Below are positions 22,392-31,465 of a stretch of DNA of 64,000 bases, piece after piece (the first letter of the stretch is position 1; the number at the start of each line of letters is the position of its first letter). The notes below the pieces were generated by a model that saw nothing but the letters and a program-made list of their open reading frames with translations, was not told the origin of the DNA and made no database searches. This DNA comes from Branchiostoma floridae. Lineage: Eukaryota > Chordata > Leptocardii > Amphioxiformes > Branchiostomatidae. A program made the position numbers and the translations under genes. Where the stretch lies: the NCBI RefSeq assembly GCF_000003815.2, contig NC_049991.1:4191948-4255947 (forward strand). The letters run 5' to 3'.

Positions 22392-23372
22392 CTAAGTGAG
22401 GGCATTTGCCATGGTGCGAACAGTCCATAGTCTGCCTTTTAGAGTCACTGTGGTGTAGCGCTGGTACGCGTTTGACTTCCAGTCTCCCTGGAGCTGGATC
22501 AGGGTCGCTGGTATACCACAGTCGCTGGCCCACGTCGCACCGCCGCGACGGAGGCTGTGTCCGCTATATTGTGTCTTGTTGTAACCGCATAACTCTAGGA
22601 AGTGCCGTAGCAGAGTCACGAAAGTTGGATGCGTCATGGGTACATTCCGCGGCCCCGTTTCCTGGGGCAGAACAAAGGCTGGTCCGTCTGGGTCTGCCGC
22701 GTGTGTCAGGGAGAACGCTTTCTCCAGCGCTGCTACGGGACACAGGGGGGAGCCATTAACACGGGGAATCGGGATCTGGAGCGTCCTTTCCCGAAACTGA
22801 ATTGTTTTGCTCCAACGAACGGTGATCACTGCGCCCCACGCGAAGAATCGGAAGTCTTTGCGGCAGAGTTGCTTGACAGGGTCGAAGCTGTTCGCTGTTT
22901 TCGGTAGAAGGTTCGACTTGCGGAAGAACGAGAAGAACCCTACCAAACACGTGGCCCAGAAAACCACGTGCTTGGGCTGAGTGAGGTCCAGCCGCGTGTA
23001 GATGGCGCGTAGAATGTCCGGAGTGATGGGGAGCTTCTGTGTGACGCAATCACCATGGATACGGCGAATACCGCGCAGCGTGGTTTGTAGAAGCCAGTTG
23101 TTGTACAGGGGGTTGCCAAACCCTGCCTCCTGGTGCAGTACTCGGACAATGTTTAGGTAGTTGACGATGCTGCTGTACTTGAGTGTTCTCGCTAGAAATA
23201 CCGCGTACCGGCACAGAGTTTTAGTTGTAGCTGGGACAGGTACATACTGATGATACAAACAGAACCGCAGGTACGCCCGCCGCTGGGATTTGTACGTCGC
23301 TTTTGTTGATTCAGCATAGGTCCGTGAACGGTAGAAGCGGATGTCGGCGTCTAGGGATGCTTCGCTATCCAA
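22392..23372 (-). CDS. Tyrosine recombinase of the Ngaro-like element
   Basis: 326 residues. It is expected to integrate the circular DNA copy of the element by strand exchange. Visible catalytic features are Arg151 (FFRKSNL), the HSLRRGG motif with His272 and Arg275, Trp298 (GDWKS) and the likely nucleophile Tyr306 in QRYT. These match the R...HxxR...W/H...Y pattern of phage-integrase-type recombinases. The residues before about 110 correspond to the DNA-binding N-terminal region. The start overlaps the end of the RT frame by 22 bases, so expression may need reinitiation or a separate mechanism. The frame is intact. Confidence 0.92.
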   Translation of the reverse strand: MDSEASLDADIRFYRSRTYAESTKATYKSQRRAYLRFCLYHQYVPVPATTKTLCRYAVFLARTLKYSSIVNYLNIVRVLHQEAGFGNPLYNNWLLQTTLRGIRRIHGDCVTQKLPITPDILRAIYTRLDLTQPKHVVFWATCLVGFFSFFRKSNLLPKTANSFDPVKQLCRKDFRFFAWGAVITVRWSKTIQFRERTLQIPIPRVNGSPLCPVAALEKAFSLTHAADPDGPAFVLPQETGPRNVPMTHPTFVTLLRHFLELCGYNKTQYSGHSLRRGGATWASDCGIPATLIQLQGDWKSNAYQRYTTVTLKGRLWTVRTMANALT

Positions 23373-24985
23373 GATGCCTGTGGAGGCAAAATAGACAGAG
23401 TTTTAGTGGAAACATGTGGCAGGTCACACTCGACTCGTGTTACATCCTTATTCTGGTCATGCCATTGCTGCAGTTCACATTTTGCCCGGGTGGCACACGT
23501 GGGATCGGTTAACCGCGACAGGGCGTCCGCGAGTGTGTTATCTGAGCCTTTCACATGGTGCGCCGTCAAGACGAAGTTGTTGGCCGCTGAGTGCCAGAAC
23601 AGCTCGCGAATGTGGGGCATGAACGCGGGTGATGGGGACGTGCCTTTATTGATAGCACACACTGCACTGTCACTGTCCGCGAACACGTGCACCCGTTTGT
23701 TTGCCCACGTGGGTCCCCAGCGCCGTACCGCGTGAAGAATTGAAAACAGTTCCTTTTCGTTGATGTGACACTCACGCAGGGAGGGGTCGTCTAGAGTCCA
23801 GTTAATGTAAAACCAATCTCCATTGAAGAAGCCCGCTCCCCCGTCGTCACACGCATCTGTGTTGATTTGCCCTGCGCTGATGGGTTCGCTGTCCAGGAAG
23901 TAGGACACGCCATTGAAAGACTTCATGAAGGTTTCCCACCATTCTATGTCCGCTCGCGCTGCGTGTGACAACTTAGCCCTGTGGTTGGGCCTCCGCAATG
24001 TTTTAGATAAATCTATAAGCCGCCGCATAAACGTCCGTCCGCCCCGCACAACTCTCGCCGCCCAATTTAGTTTCCCCAGTAGGCTCAGGAGTTCCCGCTT
24101 CGACACGCTCTTCCGCCCGCAAGTTTCGCGTAGTAGTGTCCGCAAGTCATCTAACTTGTCCGCAGGTAATGACAGAGTCCGCTCTACCGCATTGATTTCC
24201 ACACCCAAGAACGTCAGTATCTGTGTAGGATAGGTGACCTTACGCCAGTTGATCTCAAAGCCCAGACGCACGAGCAGATCGATCAGTGTCTGGAATGCTA
24301 GCAAGCACTCGTCGTATGTCGAGCCGATAATCAGGAAGTCATCAAGATAAACCACGATCGTGTGAAAACCGCGACGTTGCATCATACGTTTGACGGCTTG
24401 TGACAGTCTATCAAATATGGACGGGCTAAGCCTTGCTCCAAAAGGTAGACGTTTATCGAACAGATAAGAGTACTCACTGTCACCGTTGAACCGCCACTTG
24501 AGTCCCGTCGCGCTGTGATTAGATGGGTGAATAGGCACTGATCTGTAGGCGCTCTTTAAGTCTATTTTGGCCATGTAGGAACCTTGTTGTAGCATTTTTA
24601 CTGCGTCGTCTAGTGTCTGGTAGCTGAAGCGCTCCGCCTCGGCGTAGTCGTTCAGGGCGAAGCCTTCAGGTCTGCTGCAGTCATGGATCAGTCTTATATC
24701 GTCAGAACCCTTTTTCGGGATGGCGCCGAGAGCACTGACTATGGCTGGTTTTGTTCGACTCAGTTCATAATTCCCTTTCCGCATCTCTTCCTTAAGTTGC
24801 GCTTCCACTTTACCGCGATGAGCTGGGTCTGTAGCAGATTTGTAGTTGTCGCACTCTACTTGGGTAATGTCGCTGGTTGCCGGTAGAATTTTGAAGCCAT
24901 TTGATAGTCCGTCTAAGAGGAAATCTTGGTCCTTGTCGTTTCGCAGTTCTGTTTCCCATGTTGCCAGGTTTAATGGACTGTCCAT
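23351..24985 (-). CDS. Reverse transcriptase-RNase H of the Ngaro-like element
   Basis: 544 residues. It copies element RNA to DNA and removes the RNA strand. RT motif A is at about 140-147 (KIDLKSAY, Asp142). LPFGARLSPSIF follows at 180-191 and the catalytic YLDD at 213-216. The RNase H domain has Asp377 (NTDA), a Glu near 410-412, Asp437 (ADSDSA) and Asp487 (ADALSR). The start lies 6 bases after the gag-like stop and the end overlaps the recombinase start. There is no methyltransferase or endonuclease domain. The frame is intact and all catalytic residues are present. Confidence 0.95.
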   Translation of the reverse strand: MDSPLNLATWETELRNDKDQDFLLDGLSNGFKILPATSDITQVECDNYKSATDPAHRGKVEAQLKEEMRKGNYELSRTKPAIVSALGAIPKKGSDDIRLIHDCSRPEGFALNDYAEAERFSYQTLDDAVKMLQQGSYMAKIDLKSAYRSVPIHPSNHSATGLKWRFNGDSEYSYLFDKRLPFGARLSPSIFDRLSQAVKRMMQRRGFHTIVVYLDDFLIIGSTYDECLLAFQTLIDLLVRLGFEINWRKVTYPTQILTFLGVEINAVERTLSLPADKLDDLRTLLRETCGRKSVSKRELLSLLGKLNWAARVVRGGRTFMRRLIDLSKTLRRPNHRAKLSHAARADIEWWETFMKSFNGVSYFLDSEPISAGQINTDACDDGGAGFFNGDWFYINWTLDDPSLRECHINEKELFSILHAVRRWGPTWANKRVHVFADSDSAVCAINKGTSPSPAFMPHIRELFWHSAANNFVLTAHHVKGSDNTLADALSRLTDPTCATRAKCELQQWHDQNKDVTRVECDLPHVSTKTLSILPPQASWIAKHP

Positions 24986-24991
24986 GAGTTG

Positions 24992-25936
24992 CTATTTAGT
25001 GGTCTTCCTGGCGTGTTCGCACTGTGGGTGTGGCTCGCCGCAACCCGGTGTAATGCACACGTGGGCATATTGACATGTGCCTGCCGGTCGCCTGCATCCT
25101 CCGGGGTTCTGAAAGTTCAGGCAGATCTCCTGGCCGTCTGAAGTCTTCGCACGGGATGTTGTGGTCTTGCGCTGCTGGGGCCTCGACGTGGGCACCATCC
25201 GGATCCGCAGAAAGCGGGAGTGTAGGTGCTCGGAATCCCTTCCCCAGCGAAAACCGTTACGGTTCTGTAGGATTCTGTACTGGTTGTCGTACAACATGAC
25301 AGACGGTACGTCGTACACTTCGAACAACTCGGACACTTTCACCGTGTATGCGAGGTAGTCCTCGATGTCCTGCTTGTTGGAGATTTTTCCGGCGCGGATA
25401 AGCGCGGCCATGATCTTAGCATTGGCAGCCGACCACGCGGGGATTTTGATCGACTCCAGCTTTGGGCGGGAGCGGCTGGTCCGCAGTATGATGGACGTCT
25501 GACCGTCGCGTGCAATCTCGTGGTCGTTCTCAGGCTGGGTGAAGGAGTCCACGAACTCCGGTATAAGTAGGGGTTTCTCACCTTGCTTTGGGGCGCTGTT
25601 GTGCAGGTAAAAAGACGCCTGGTCGTCACCGGTCTGCTGAGCTGCCGCTGCGCCGTCCGTCAGGAGACCGTCGATTCCTTCCACCTGGGACAGGAGGTCG
25701 GACAGCTCCTTGTCCGCTTTCAGGTCATCCAGGGTGACTGTCGCCTTGGTCTTGGCGGGCTTCGCTGCCCCGTCCGCCGCTTGCAGTTTAGTGGAGAGAT
25801 CCAGTATTTGCAGCATGTCGGTAGTAACGCACAGAAGGGCTTCTTTCTCCGCAAGTTCGGCCTTGGCCAAGGCCTTGACCGTAGCTGGGGTCAGCTTCGC
25901 TGCCTGGGACCATTCTGCAAAATCGAACTCGGCCAT
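24992..25936 (-). CDS. Gag-like nucleic-acid-binding protein of the Ngaro-like element
   Basis: 314 residues. The N-terminal third is Ala/Lys/Glu-rich and helical in character. A basic linker near 255-275 precedes a cysteine/histidine cluster close to the C terminus, with CLNFQNPGGC then CQYAH, a CCCH-like spacing, followed by CITPGC and CEH. This fits an RNA-packaging protein. It is the first frame after the A1 repeat and ends 6 bases before the RT start. Assignment rests on position and the zinc-knuckle-like end rather than on a conserved capsid motif. Confidence 0.8.
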   Translation of the reverse strand: MAEFDFAEWSQAAKLTPATVKALAKAELAEKEALLCVTTDMLQILDLSTKLQAADGAAKPAKTKATVTLDDLKADKELSDLLSQVEGIDGLLTDGAAAAQQTGDDQASFYLHNSAPKQGEKPLLIPEFVDSFTQPENDHEIARDGQTSIILRTSRSRPKLESIKIPAWSAANAKIMAALIRAGKISNKQDIEDYLAYTVKVSELFEVYDVPSVMLYDNQYRILQNRNGFRWGRDSEHLHSRFLRIRMVPTSRPQQRKTTTSRAKTSDGQEICLNFQNPGGCRRPAGTCQYAHVCITPGCGEPHPQCEHARKTTK

Positions 25937-25955
25937 CGCGCATGGAGAGAGAAGA

Positions 25956-26113
25956 GGTTTCGCGTCCGCACGCTTTGAAGGGCGGTCCGGGAATGAGCCC
26001 CGGATTGTCCCGCCTGCCTGTAGCTAATTAAGCTGACCCTGGTGGGTCCGTGTGTGGTCGGGTCAGCAACTTCTTTGATCAAAACACAAATAAACAATCC
26101 CTTTATTATAACC
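25956..26113 (-). repeat. Retrotransposon 5' end: A1 repeat
   Basis: 158 bp, matching A2 at 22028-22185. It abuts the gag-like start codon region (start at 25936), leaving a leader of about 177 bases. Confidence 0.9.
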
Positions 26114-26250
26114 ATCAACAAAGCAAAGGAGTGGCGGAAGAAACTACAAGCCAGTCTTCTGATCCCCAAGATCGCCTTCCAGCCGAAAACGGAATGAACA
26201 GCCTGTCCAGCAAGTCCTGTCACTGATCGTGGTTAGACACAGCACTTTAA
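26114..26250 (+). other. 5' UTR exon 2 of unit 2, piece after the retrotransposon
   Basis: This continues the paralogous exon from ATCAACAAAGC through CCCCAAGATCGCC and AAGTCCTGTCACTG, aligned with 17655-17790 and 30940-31060. Sequence from there to the start codon at 26629 is AT-rich and only partly conserved. Confidence 0.5.
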
Positions 26251-26628
26251 ATATTTTAGTATGCTCATTGATTAATCGTCACCATCAGTGTTCTACCGCA
26301 GTTGTGTTTATTGCTGAATGTGGTCTGAAGTGTTGTGCTAATACATGTAAACTGTAGAAAATATTTTCCCTTACTCCTGTGACAATTGCGTCGACATATT
26401 CATGTTTCAGACCCTAAAACGTTTCATTTTTAATAAAAGATACGCTAATAGTTCACATAAAAAATTAATAACGTAATCGTATCAACATGAGATCCATGGG
26501 TATGGCAAAAAATTAGACGCCACACTCGAATTTACACATACATTATTTAGTAGACTTTAGGCAAGACATGAATTAACAACGAAATTCCTATATATATTAG
26601 CTTTGTGTCTGCGAATGCACACAATACA

Positions 26629-28218
26629 ATGGCAATTGTTGTTCAGGTTTTAGTCCTAATATCCATGAACTTGCCGCATAGTTGCGAGGCATTAGCACTT
26701 TCAAGACTACCCTCTAAAACATGTATTGCTCAGAATTGGAACAACTATGGTTTACCTTGCCAACATTATTCATGTTTACCTCGGCTAAACTGTGACAACA
26801 AGGGTTTAACCATTGCTCCAAAACGGCTGCCCTCAAAGATCTTTGAGCTCTATCTTCCCAACAACGCCTTGACCACATTTCCTTGCAAGGCCCTCCCTTA
26901 TTTGAGCTTTATTGTCTTAAGAAACAATAGCATCAGTTATTTCCCTTGGCAATGCCTGAAGAGCATACCAAGGCTAGTTCATTTGGATCTGTCGCATAAT
27001 CATATTGTCTGTGTCAATCTCTACCCAGTTTACTCTTTCTTGCACAACTTGAAAAGGCTGGACGTTTCATACAATAGCATAAAGACGTTGTCTCCGTGTG
27101 ATCTTGGAATAGACGCGCTTGCACCGAATGGCCCAACCATACAATACAAACCCATCATAACAGGTAACCATTTCCACTGTGACTGTAAGAATATTTGGAT
27201 TATTGATACAGCTATAAGTGTTGAAACGTGCCGAAATAAAACATCACAAGGATGCGAAGACTTCCTCAAAGGAAATGATATTGCATTAGCCATGTACAGA
27301 GACCAGTCTCAGTTCCGCTGTAAAACACCCCGTATGTTAGAGAACGTAGAGCTTCACACCTTAAATGAACATCTCTCTGGGTGTTATACAATCTGGGATC
27401 CGACAGGCGAAAACAGTTCATACTACATATTAAAGAAGCCCTGCGATCCTAACAGTTTCTGTCCCACGGAAAACCAGGGACTTGCTCCCTCTGATGTTAC
27501 TACTTCTTCCTTGTTGCCACTAGCAACTGTTGGTTCAGAACTTCGAAGAGAGACACCAAAACTGAAACAGGGGGAACTATATGGAATTTCTCGAAACGTT
27601 ACTTATATTGTCTCTAATGAAACTAGAACATTCACCCAGGCGACAGATTTAAAAGATGAGTACAGTACTCCCTTTCAAACCGTGACAGAATCATGGTCAG
27701 ATAATCATGGTACATCATCTTCAGTTGTGATAGGATTATCAGTAGGATGGAGTGTTTTCCTCTTTGTTGTAGTGTTATCTATGTATTGGGCAAAGAGTAG
27801 AAAACAGCCTGATAACACAAATGCCCGACCTAGTGACGTAGACAACATGGCGACTGGCCAAGTTGCAAACGCCATTTTCCATGACAATGCTACCATCGGT
27901 CAAAATGTACAGAGAGATGATCAGGAAGGCTATAGCAATGGTCCAGAAACAGAGTCAACTTCTCGCATGTACGAAACCATACCAGACAGAGTGGAACCTT
28001 ATGAATCGTCACCCTATGTATTTGATGTACCTCAATATCATGTTGCAGAATTTGAAAATGCAGATAAAAGCAGTTCTAATACAAAAGAAGGTCTTTGCAC
28101 ATTGACTGAGAAAGGTACACAGGATAGTGAACACACATGCAATGAGGAAGGTACCGATGACAATGAGATTGATGATGTGAAGCAGTGGTTTGACCAAATG
28201 ATAAACTCTGGTCTTTAA
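26629..28218 (+). CDS. LRR receptor 2: intact leucine-rich-repeat membrane protein with tyrosine-rich tail
   Basis: 529 residues in one exon. The ATG at 26629 was chosen because a hydrophobic signal peptide (about 1-23) follows; the longer open frame upstream starts without ATG. Cys32, 44, 49 and 55 form an N-terminal cap. About four LRR segments span 70-155 (LPNN, LRNNSI, LDLSHN, LDVSYN). A C-terminal cap has HCDC at 183-186 and Cys201, 209 and 231. A Thr/Ser-rich stalk with NVT and NET sites precedes a membrane segment at about 365-387. The ~140-residue tail has Tyr448 (YETI), 458, 463 and 470 and ends DDVKQWFDQMINSGL. The tail has no TIR, death or kinase domain. It is probably a cell-surface recognition receptor, and the tyrosines could be phosphorylated. 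No named family is recognised. A retrotransposon splits its inferred 5' UTR exon. Confidence 0.85.
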   Translation: MAIVVQVLVLISMNLPHSCEALALSRLPSKTCIAQNWNNYGLPCQHYSCLPRLNCDNKGLTIAPKRLPSKIFELYLPNNALTTFPCKALPYLSFIVLRNNSISYFPWQCLKSIPRLVHLDLSHNHIVCVNLYPVYSFLHNLKRLDVSYNSIKTLSPCDLGIDALAPNGPTIQYKPIITGNHFHCDCKNIWIIDTAISVETCRNKTSQGCEDFLKGNDIALAMYRDQSQFRCKTPRMLENVELHTLNEHLSGCYTIWDPTGENSSYYILKKPCDPNSFCPTENQGLAPSDVTTSSLLPLATVGSELRRETPKLKQGELYGISRNVTYIVSNETRTFTQATDLKDEYSTPFQTVTESWSDNHGTSSSVVIGLSVGWSVFLFVVVLSMYWAKSRKQPDNTNARPSDVDNMATGQVANAIFHDNATIGQNVQRDDQEGYSNGPETESTSRMYETIPDRVEPYESSPYVFDVPQYHVAEFENADKSSSNTKEGLCTLTEKGTQDSEHTCNEEGTDDNEIDDVKQWFDQMINSGL

Positions 28219-28225
28219 AATATCT

Positions 28226-28553
28226 TGACTTTCTGACTTAGTAAAAGTAAAACAGTAGAATCATCTTAATTTTAAACCAATTTTACTTACTCCAGTTCTT
28301 GATATTTAACAAGGCTAATTTTATGCCACTCATATGTCTTGGATTATGCCAATTACAACTTGCTTATGATGAGAAAATGTGTGTTCATTGACTTTCTGAC
28401 TTAGTAAAAGTAAAACAGTAGAATCATCTTAATTTTAAACCAATTTTACTTACTCCAGTTCTTGGTATATAACAAGGCTAATTTTATGCCACTCATATGT
28501 CTTGGATTATGCCAATTATACAACTTGCTTATGATGAGAAAATGTGTGTTCAT
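28226..28553 (+). repeat. Tandem duplication (163 bp x 2) just after receptor 2
   Basis: TTGACTTTCTGACTTAGTAA begins both copies (about 28226 and 28389). They are nearly identical, differing by small changes such as a gained TA in ATTATACAAC. The repeat lies in the 3' UTR or immediate flank, starting 8 bases past the stop. Confidence 0.9.
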
Positions 28554-30061
28554 TTTTTTCTAGAGAAGTATGCACTTATCTAACATTTGTGTGAAGTGCA
28601 GCAGGTTTACTTGGTTTAAGTTTTTCTCCTCGACTACAAACACATATAGTAACTCTAAATAATGTCAAATCTGAGAGAATGTGTGCTAGAAATCAGACAA
28701 TTTTTAAATAATCTTTTTTTTGGTGATGTCCTATAATGATATGACAAGTTTATTTCAAATTAATGTCATGTATATAAAGGTAATTATAAAACAGATAGTA
28801 CGACATATTTGACACACTGTGGTAAAGACATAAATACTGTCATGCTAGCTCATGATGCAATGATTCTCTGTCATACTCATTTTGTATAAAGATGTAGAAA
28901 ACACAACTACGAAAGTTGAAGTATACGAATGTTAAGTGTAACTCTCTATCTCTTGTCTCTTTTTTATGGTCATGTATTATGCTGGTTTTCCCTGCAATGG
29001 ATTCCCAGTGGGGTACCGATTATTCGTATATGTTACAAGAGAGTCTTTGAATAAAATTTAAAAAAAATGTATTCATTGTCGTTTCTGGTCTCCAATGGTC
29101 ACCTTGTGGATCACAGTTTTAAGCGCAAGAAGCTAGTAGCCTTATGGAATTTACAGACATGTCCTGTTTCATAGAGCACCATGAGAGACCTGAACACAGC
29201 ACATTTGATAACTATCATTGTACTAAGCTCTACGGTGCAAGAGTTCATGCTGTATGAGATGCGAGTTTCACCGGGAAGGGCTCTTGAAATAACGAAATGT
29301 TTTAACCCCTTAGGTGGAGCACATTATAGTTTTCGACTAAGGTAACGTGGTTTTTCATAATAAAACTTATGTAATATATTACAGCTAATAGATGCAAATA
29401 GGTCTTTTCCAAACATGTCTATTGCTGGTTATTCAATAAAAAGCAAGATGATTTCAGAATTTGTCTGAAATTGTCTTCATTAGTAGTTAGAGTATGAAAG
29501 ACCTATTTCTTCAAGATCACTTCAGTGTCACTGACGAAAACTGGTGGATTCCAGTTGAGACGTCTGACCGTTTCCAAAACCATATCCAGTTGCTTGAGTA
29601 ACTACTTTTGGCGTATCTTATTACCTGGATGTCTAACCTACATCGACGGATTTCAGAATCAAAGTTTTCTCTTCACTCTGTGGCAAATTAGCTATTGCAA
29701 GCTTATTTCTATGATGCCCGAATCTTTTCGGGCATTTTATTCTCATTCTCAACTAGCTGGCTATAGTAAAGCTTTTAGGTCAATCTTTACTTAATGCTTA
29801 TTTACATTATATACATTAACACCTTCCTAGATACTGTCAAACCAGGAGAAGCTATCACCTATACATCTGTTTATAAATGATCCCTTCTTGACCAATGAGA
29901 CCGCTTTTTAGATAGCTTTTCCCGGTGCCACAAGCATTAAGAATCCTGTCTATGGTAATGACCTGTTCACATAGACATTTTATTTTTACCAAATTTTTAC
30001 AAAGATCAACATTCTCGAGTAGTTTTTGTAGAACGTTAAACACTGTCACATCACGTACAAA
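28554..30061 (+). other. 3' flank of receptor unit 2
   Basis: Non-coding. It carries blocks shared with the other unit flanks (GAATGTGTGCTAGAAATCAG near 28680, CATGATGCAATGA near 28855) and the conserved AATAAA at 29435-29440. A block at about 29500-29640 is found again at 35330-35480 after unit 3. The open frame at 29525-29794 overlaps this repeated flank and looks non-coding. Confidence 0.5.
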
Positions 30062-30696
30062 TTGGTCTGACTGTTACTACCCACGTTCTACAAACAAATG
30101 TATAAGTAAATGTCACCAGACAGAATATATTAGAACGGGACACGTGAAGACTACAGTACGTCAGTCATGATCACCCACGCATCAAATCTTGAAATCACCA
30201 AACCAAAAAGAATGGCGTCTTCTAATGAACACCTGAATGCCTGAAGTGTTCGTGTCACAAATATTGCTGATACTGCAGTTATAGTCATCTTTGAATTCAA
30301 TAATTCTGTTCAATGTGACGGTATTGGTGGGGACCTGGTAATACTGACATCTTTTTAAGTAGACTAAGACTATGATAAAATGTGATGATTGCACATCAGT
30401 AATAATCAATGTACTGAAACAACAAAGATTCATAATGCTAAACATGGCACATTGTACACAGTCATACAAAGTGTGGTTTTAACATCAATGCATTGGCAAA
30501 TTGGTCTACTTTCATTACCCACGCGCTGAAACGATGAAAAACGTTCTTGTGAAAATAAAGTTTGCAACTGACAAGGTAAAGAATAAATGATGTCACCAGC
30601 CATCGTTGATAGACGAATCATTGTTCTTCCTTCTCACTCCGCCGTCAGCAGGTGTTACAAGAGGCAGCCTGCTAGCAAGCTACAGCTTTTCTGGAG
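30062..30696 (+). promoter_or_regulatory. Receptor 5' module and non-coding exon 1 of unit 3
   Basis: The module has GATCACCCACGC at 30169-30180 and a variant box, CATTACCCACGC, at 30513-30524 (344 bp apart). TGATGTCA stands at the CRE position near 30590. The exon-like block (CTCACTCCGCCGTCAGCAGG) ends at donor GAG|GTAAGC (30697). This is the uninterrupted counterpart of the site hit by the Harbinger-like element in unit 1. Confidence 0.6.
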
Positions 30697-30909
30697 GTAA
30701 GCAATGTTCCCTGAATAAAGTAGAAAATAGAGGTAAGTGCATCTTATAACATGGCAATTAAAATGTTCACAGAATGAACACAGAAACAGAAGGCCGTTTT
30801 TTTACCTAGTACCCTTGGAGCAAAAATAGAAAATTTTTACTATTAAGTAGCGTTGAAAATAAATTCATTCTGCCTTAATCCTTACTAGTTATTTTATTTT
30901 TATATATAG

Positions 30910-31060
30910 GACACCGAAATAAGACCTGACACATCCTATCCAAAGAACAGAGAAGGGGAATAGGAGCCGGTCTTCTCAGCCCCAAGATCGCCTTCCAGTC
31001 GGAAACAGGAAGGTCGGCGTGTCCAGCAAGTTCTGCCACTGACAGTCCTAAGATATAGTA
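30910..31060 (+). other. Probable 5' UTR exon 2 of receptor unit 3
   Basis: It follows the TATATATAG acceptor and carries the conserved CCTGACACATCCTATCC, GGTCTTCTCAGC and CCCCAAGATCGCC blocks. It serves as the empty-site reference for the retrotransposon in unit 2. Confidence 0.5.
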
Positions 31061-31465
31061 CTTTAATTCATTTAGTATTTCCACTGAATGCAAATGTCAC
31101 GATCAGTATTTAACTGCAGCTATTACAAAATGTTTGTTGCAGGAAGTGGTATAAAGTTAAAGTGTTGTGCTGATACATGCAAACTGTGAAAAACAGAAAT
31201 CATATTTTCCTTCACCCATGTATCAATTACGTTGACATATTGGTTTCAAACCCCGAAACTTTTTATCATTTATGATAAAAGATACACTAACGGTGCATAG
31301 AAAACTTAATGACATAACAGGAGATCCATGGGTACGGCAATAAATCAAACGTCACTTTGAAATAAACACATTCAACATAGACTTGAAGCAAGAGATAAAT
31401 AAACCATCGGTCAGCAAACATCGAAATACCTGTCAAGCTTCGTGTCTAGGAATGGACACAATACA

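Larger units (their letters stand above)
21817..26113 (-). mobile_element. Complete Ngaro-like tyrosine-recombinase (DIRS-order) retrotransposon
   Basis: On the minus strand the order is gag-like, RT-RNase H, tyrosine recombinase, with all three frames open. The ends are split direct repeats of the Ngaro/PAT plan A1-ORFs-B1A2-B2. A is 158 bp (25956-26113 and 22028-22185) and B is 89 bp (22186-22274 and 21817-21905). The recombinase and absence of a DDE integrase predict integration without target duplication. The flanks agree: joining 21816 to 26114 recreates the uninterrupted paralogous sequence near 30935 (TCCTATC) with nothing gained or lost. No DNA methyltransferase domain is seen, which favours Ngaro over DIRS proper. 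Equal repeat lengths and intact frames point to a recent insertion. Confidence 0.92.

Noticed and set aside
29525-29794. 89-codon open frame after receptor 2
   Set aside because: It overlaps a block conserved as non-coding flank at 35330-35480, where the frame is not kept.
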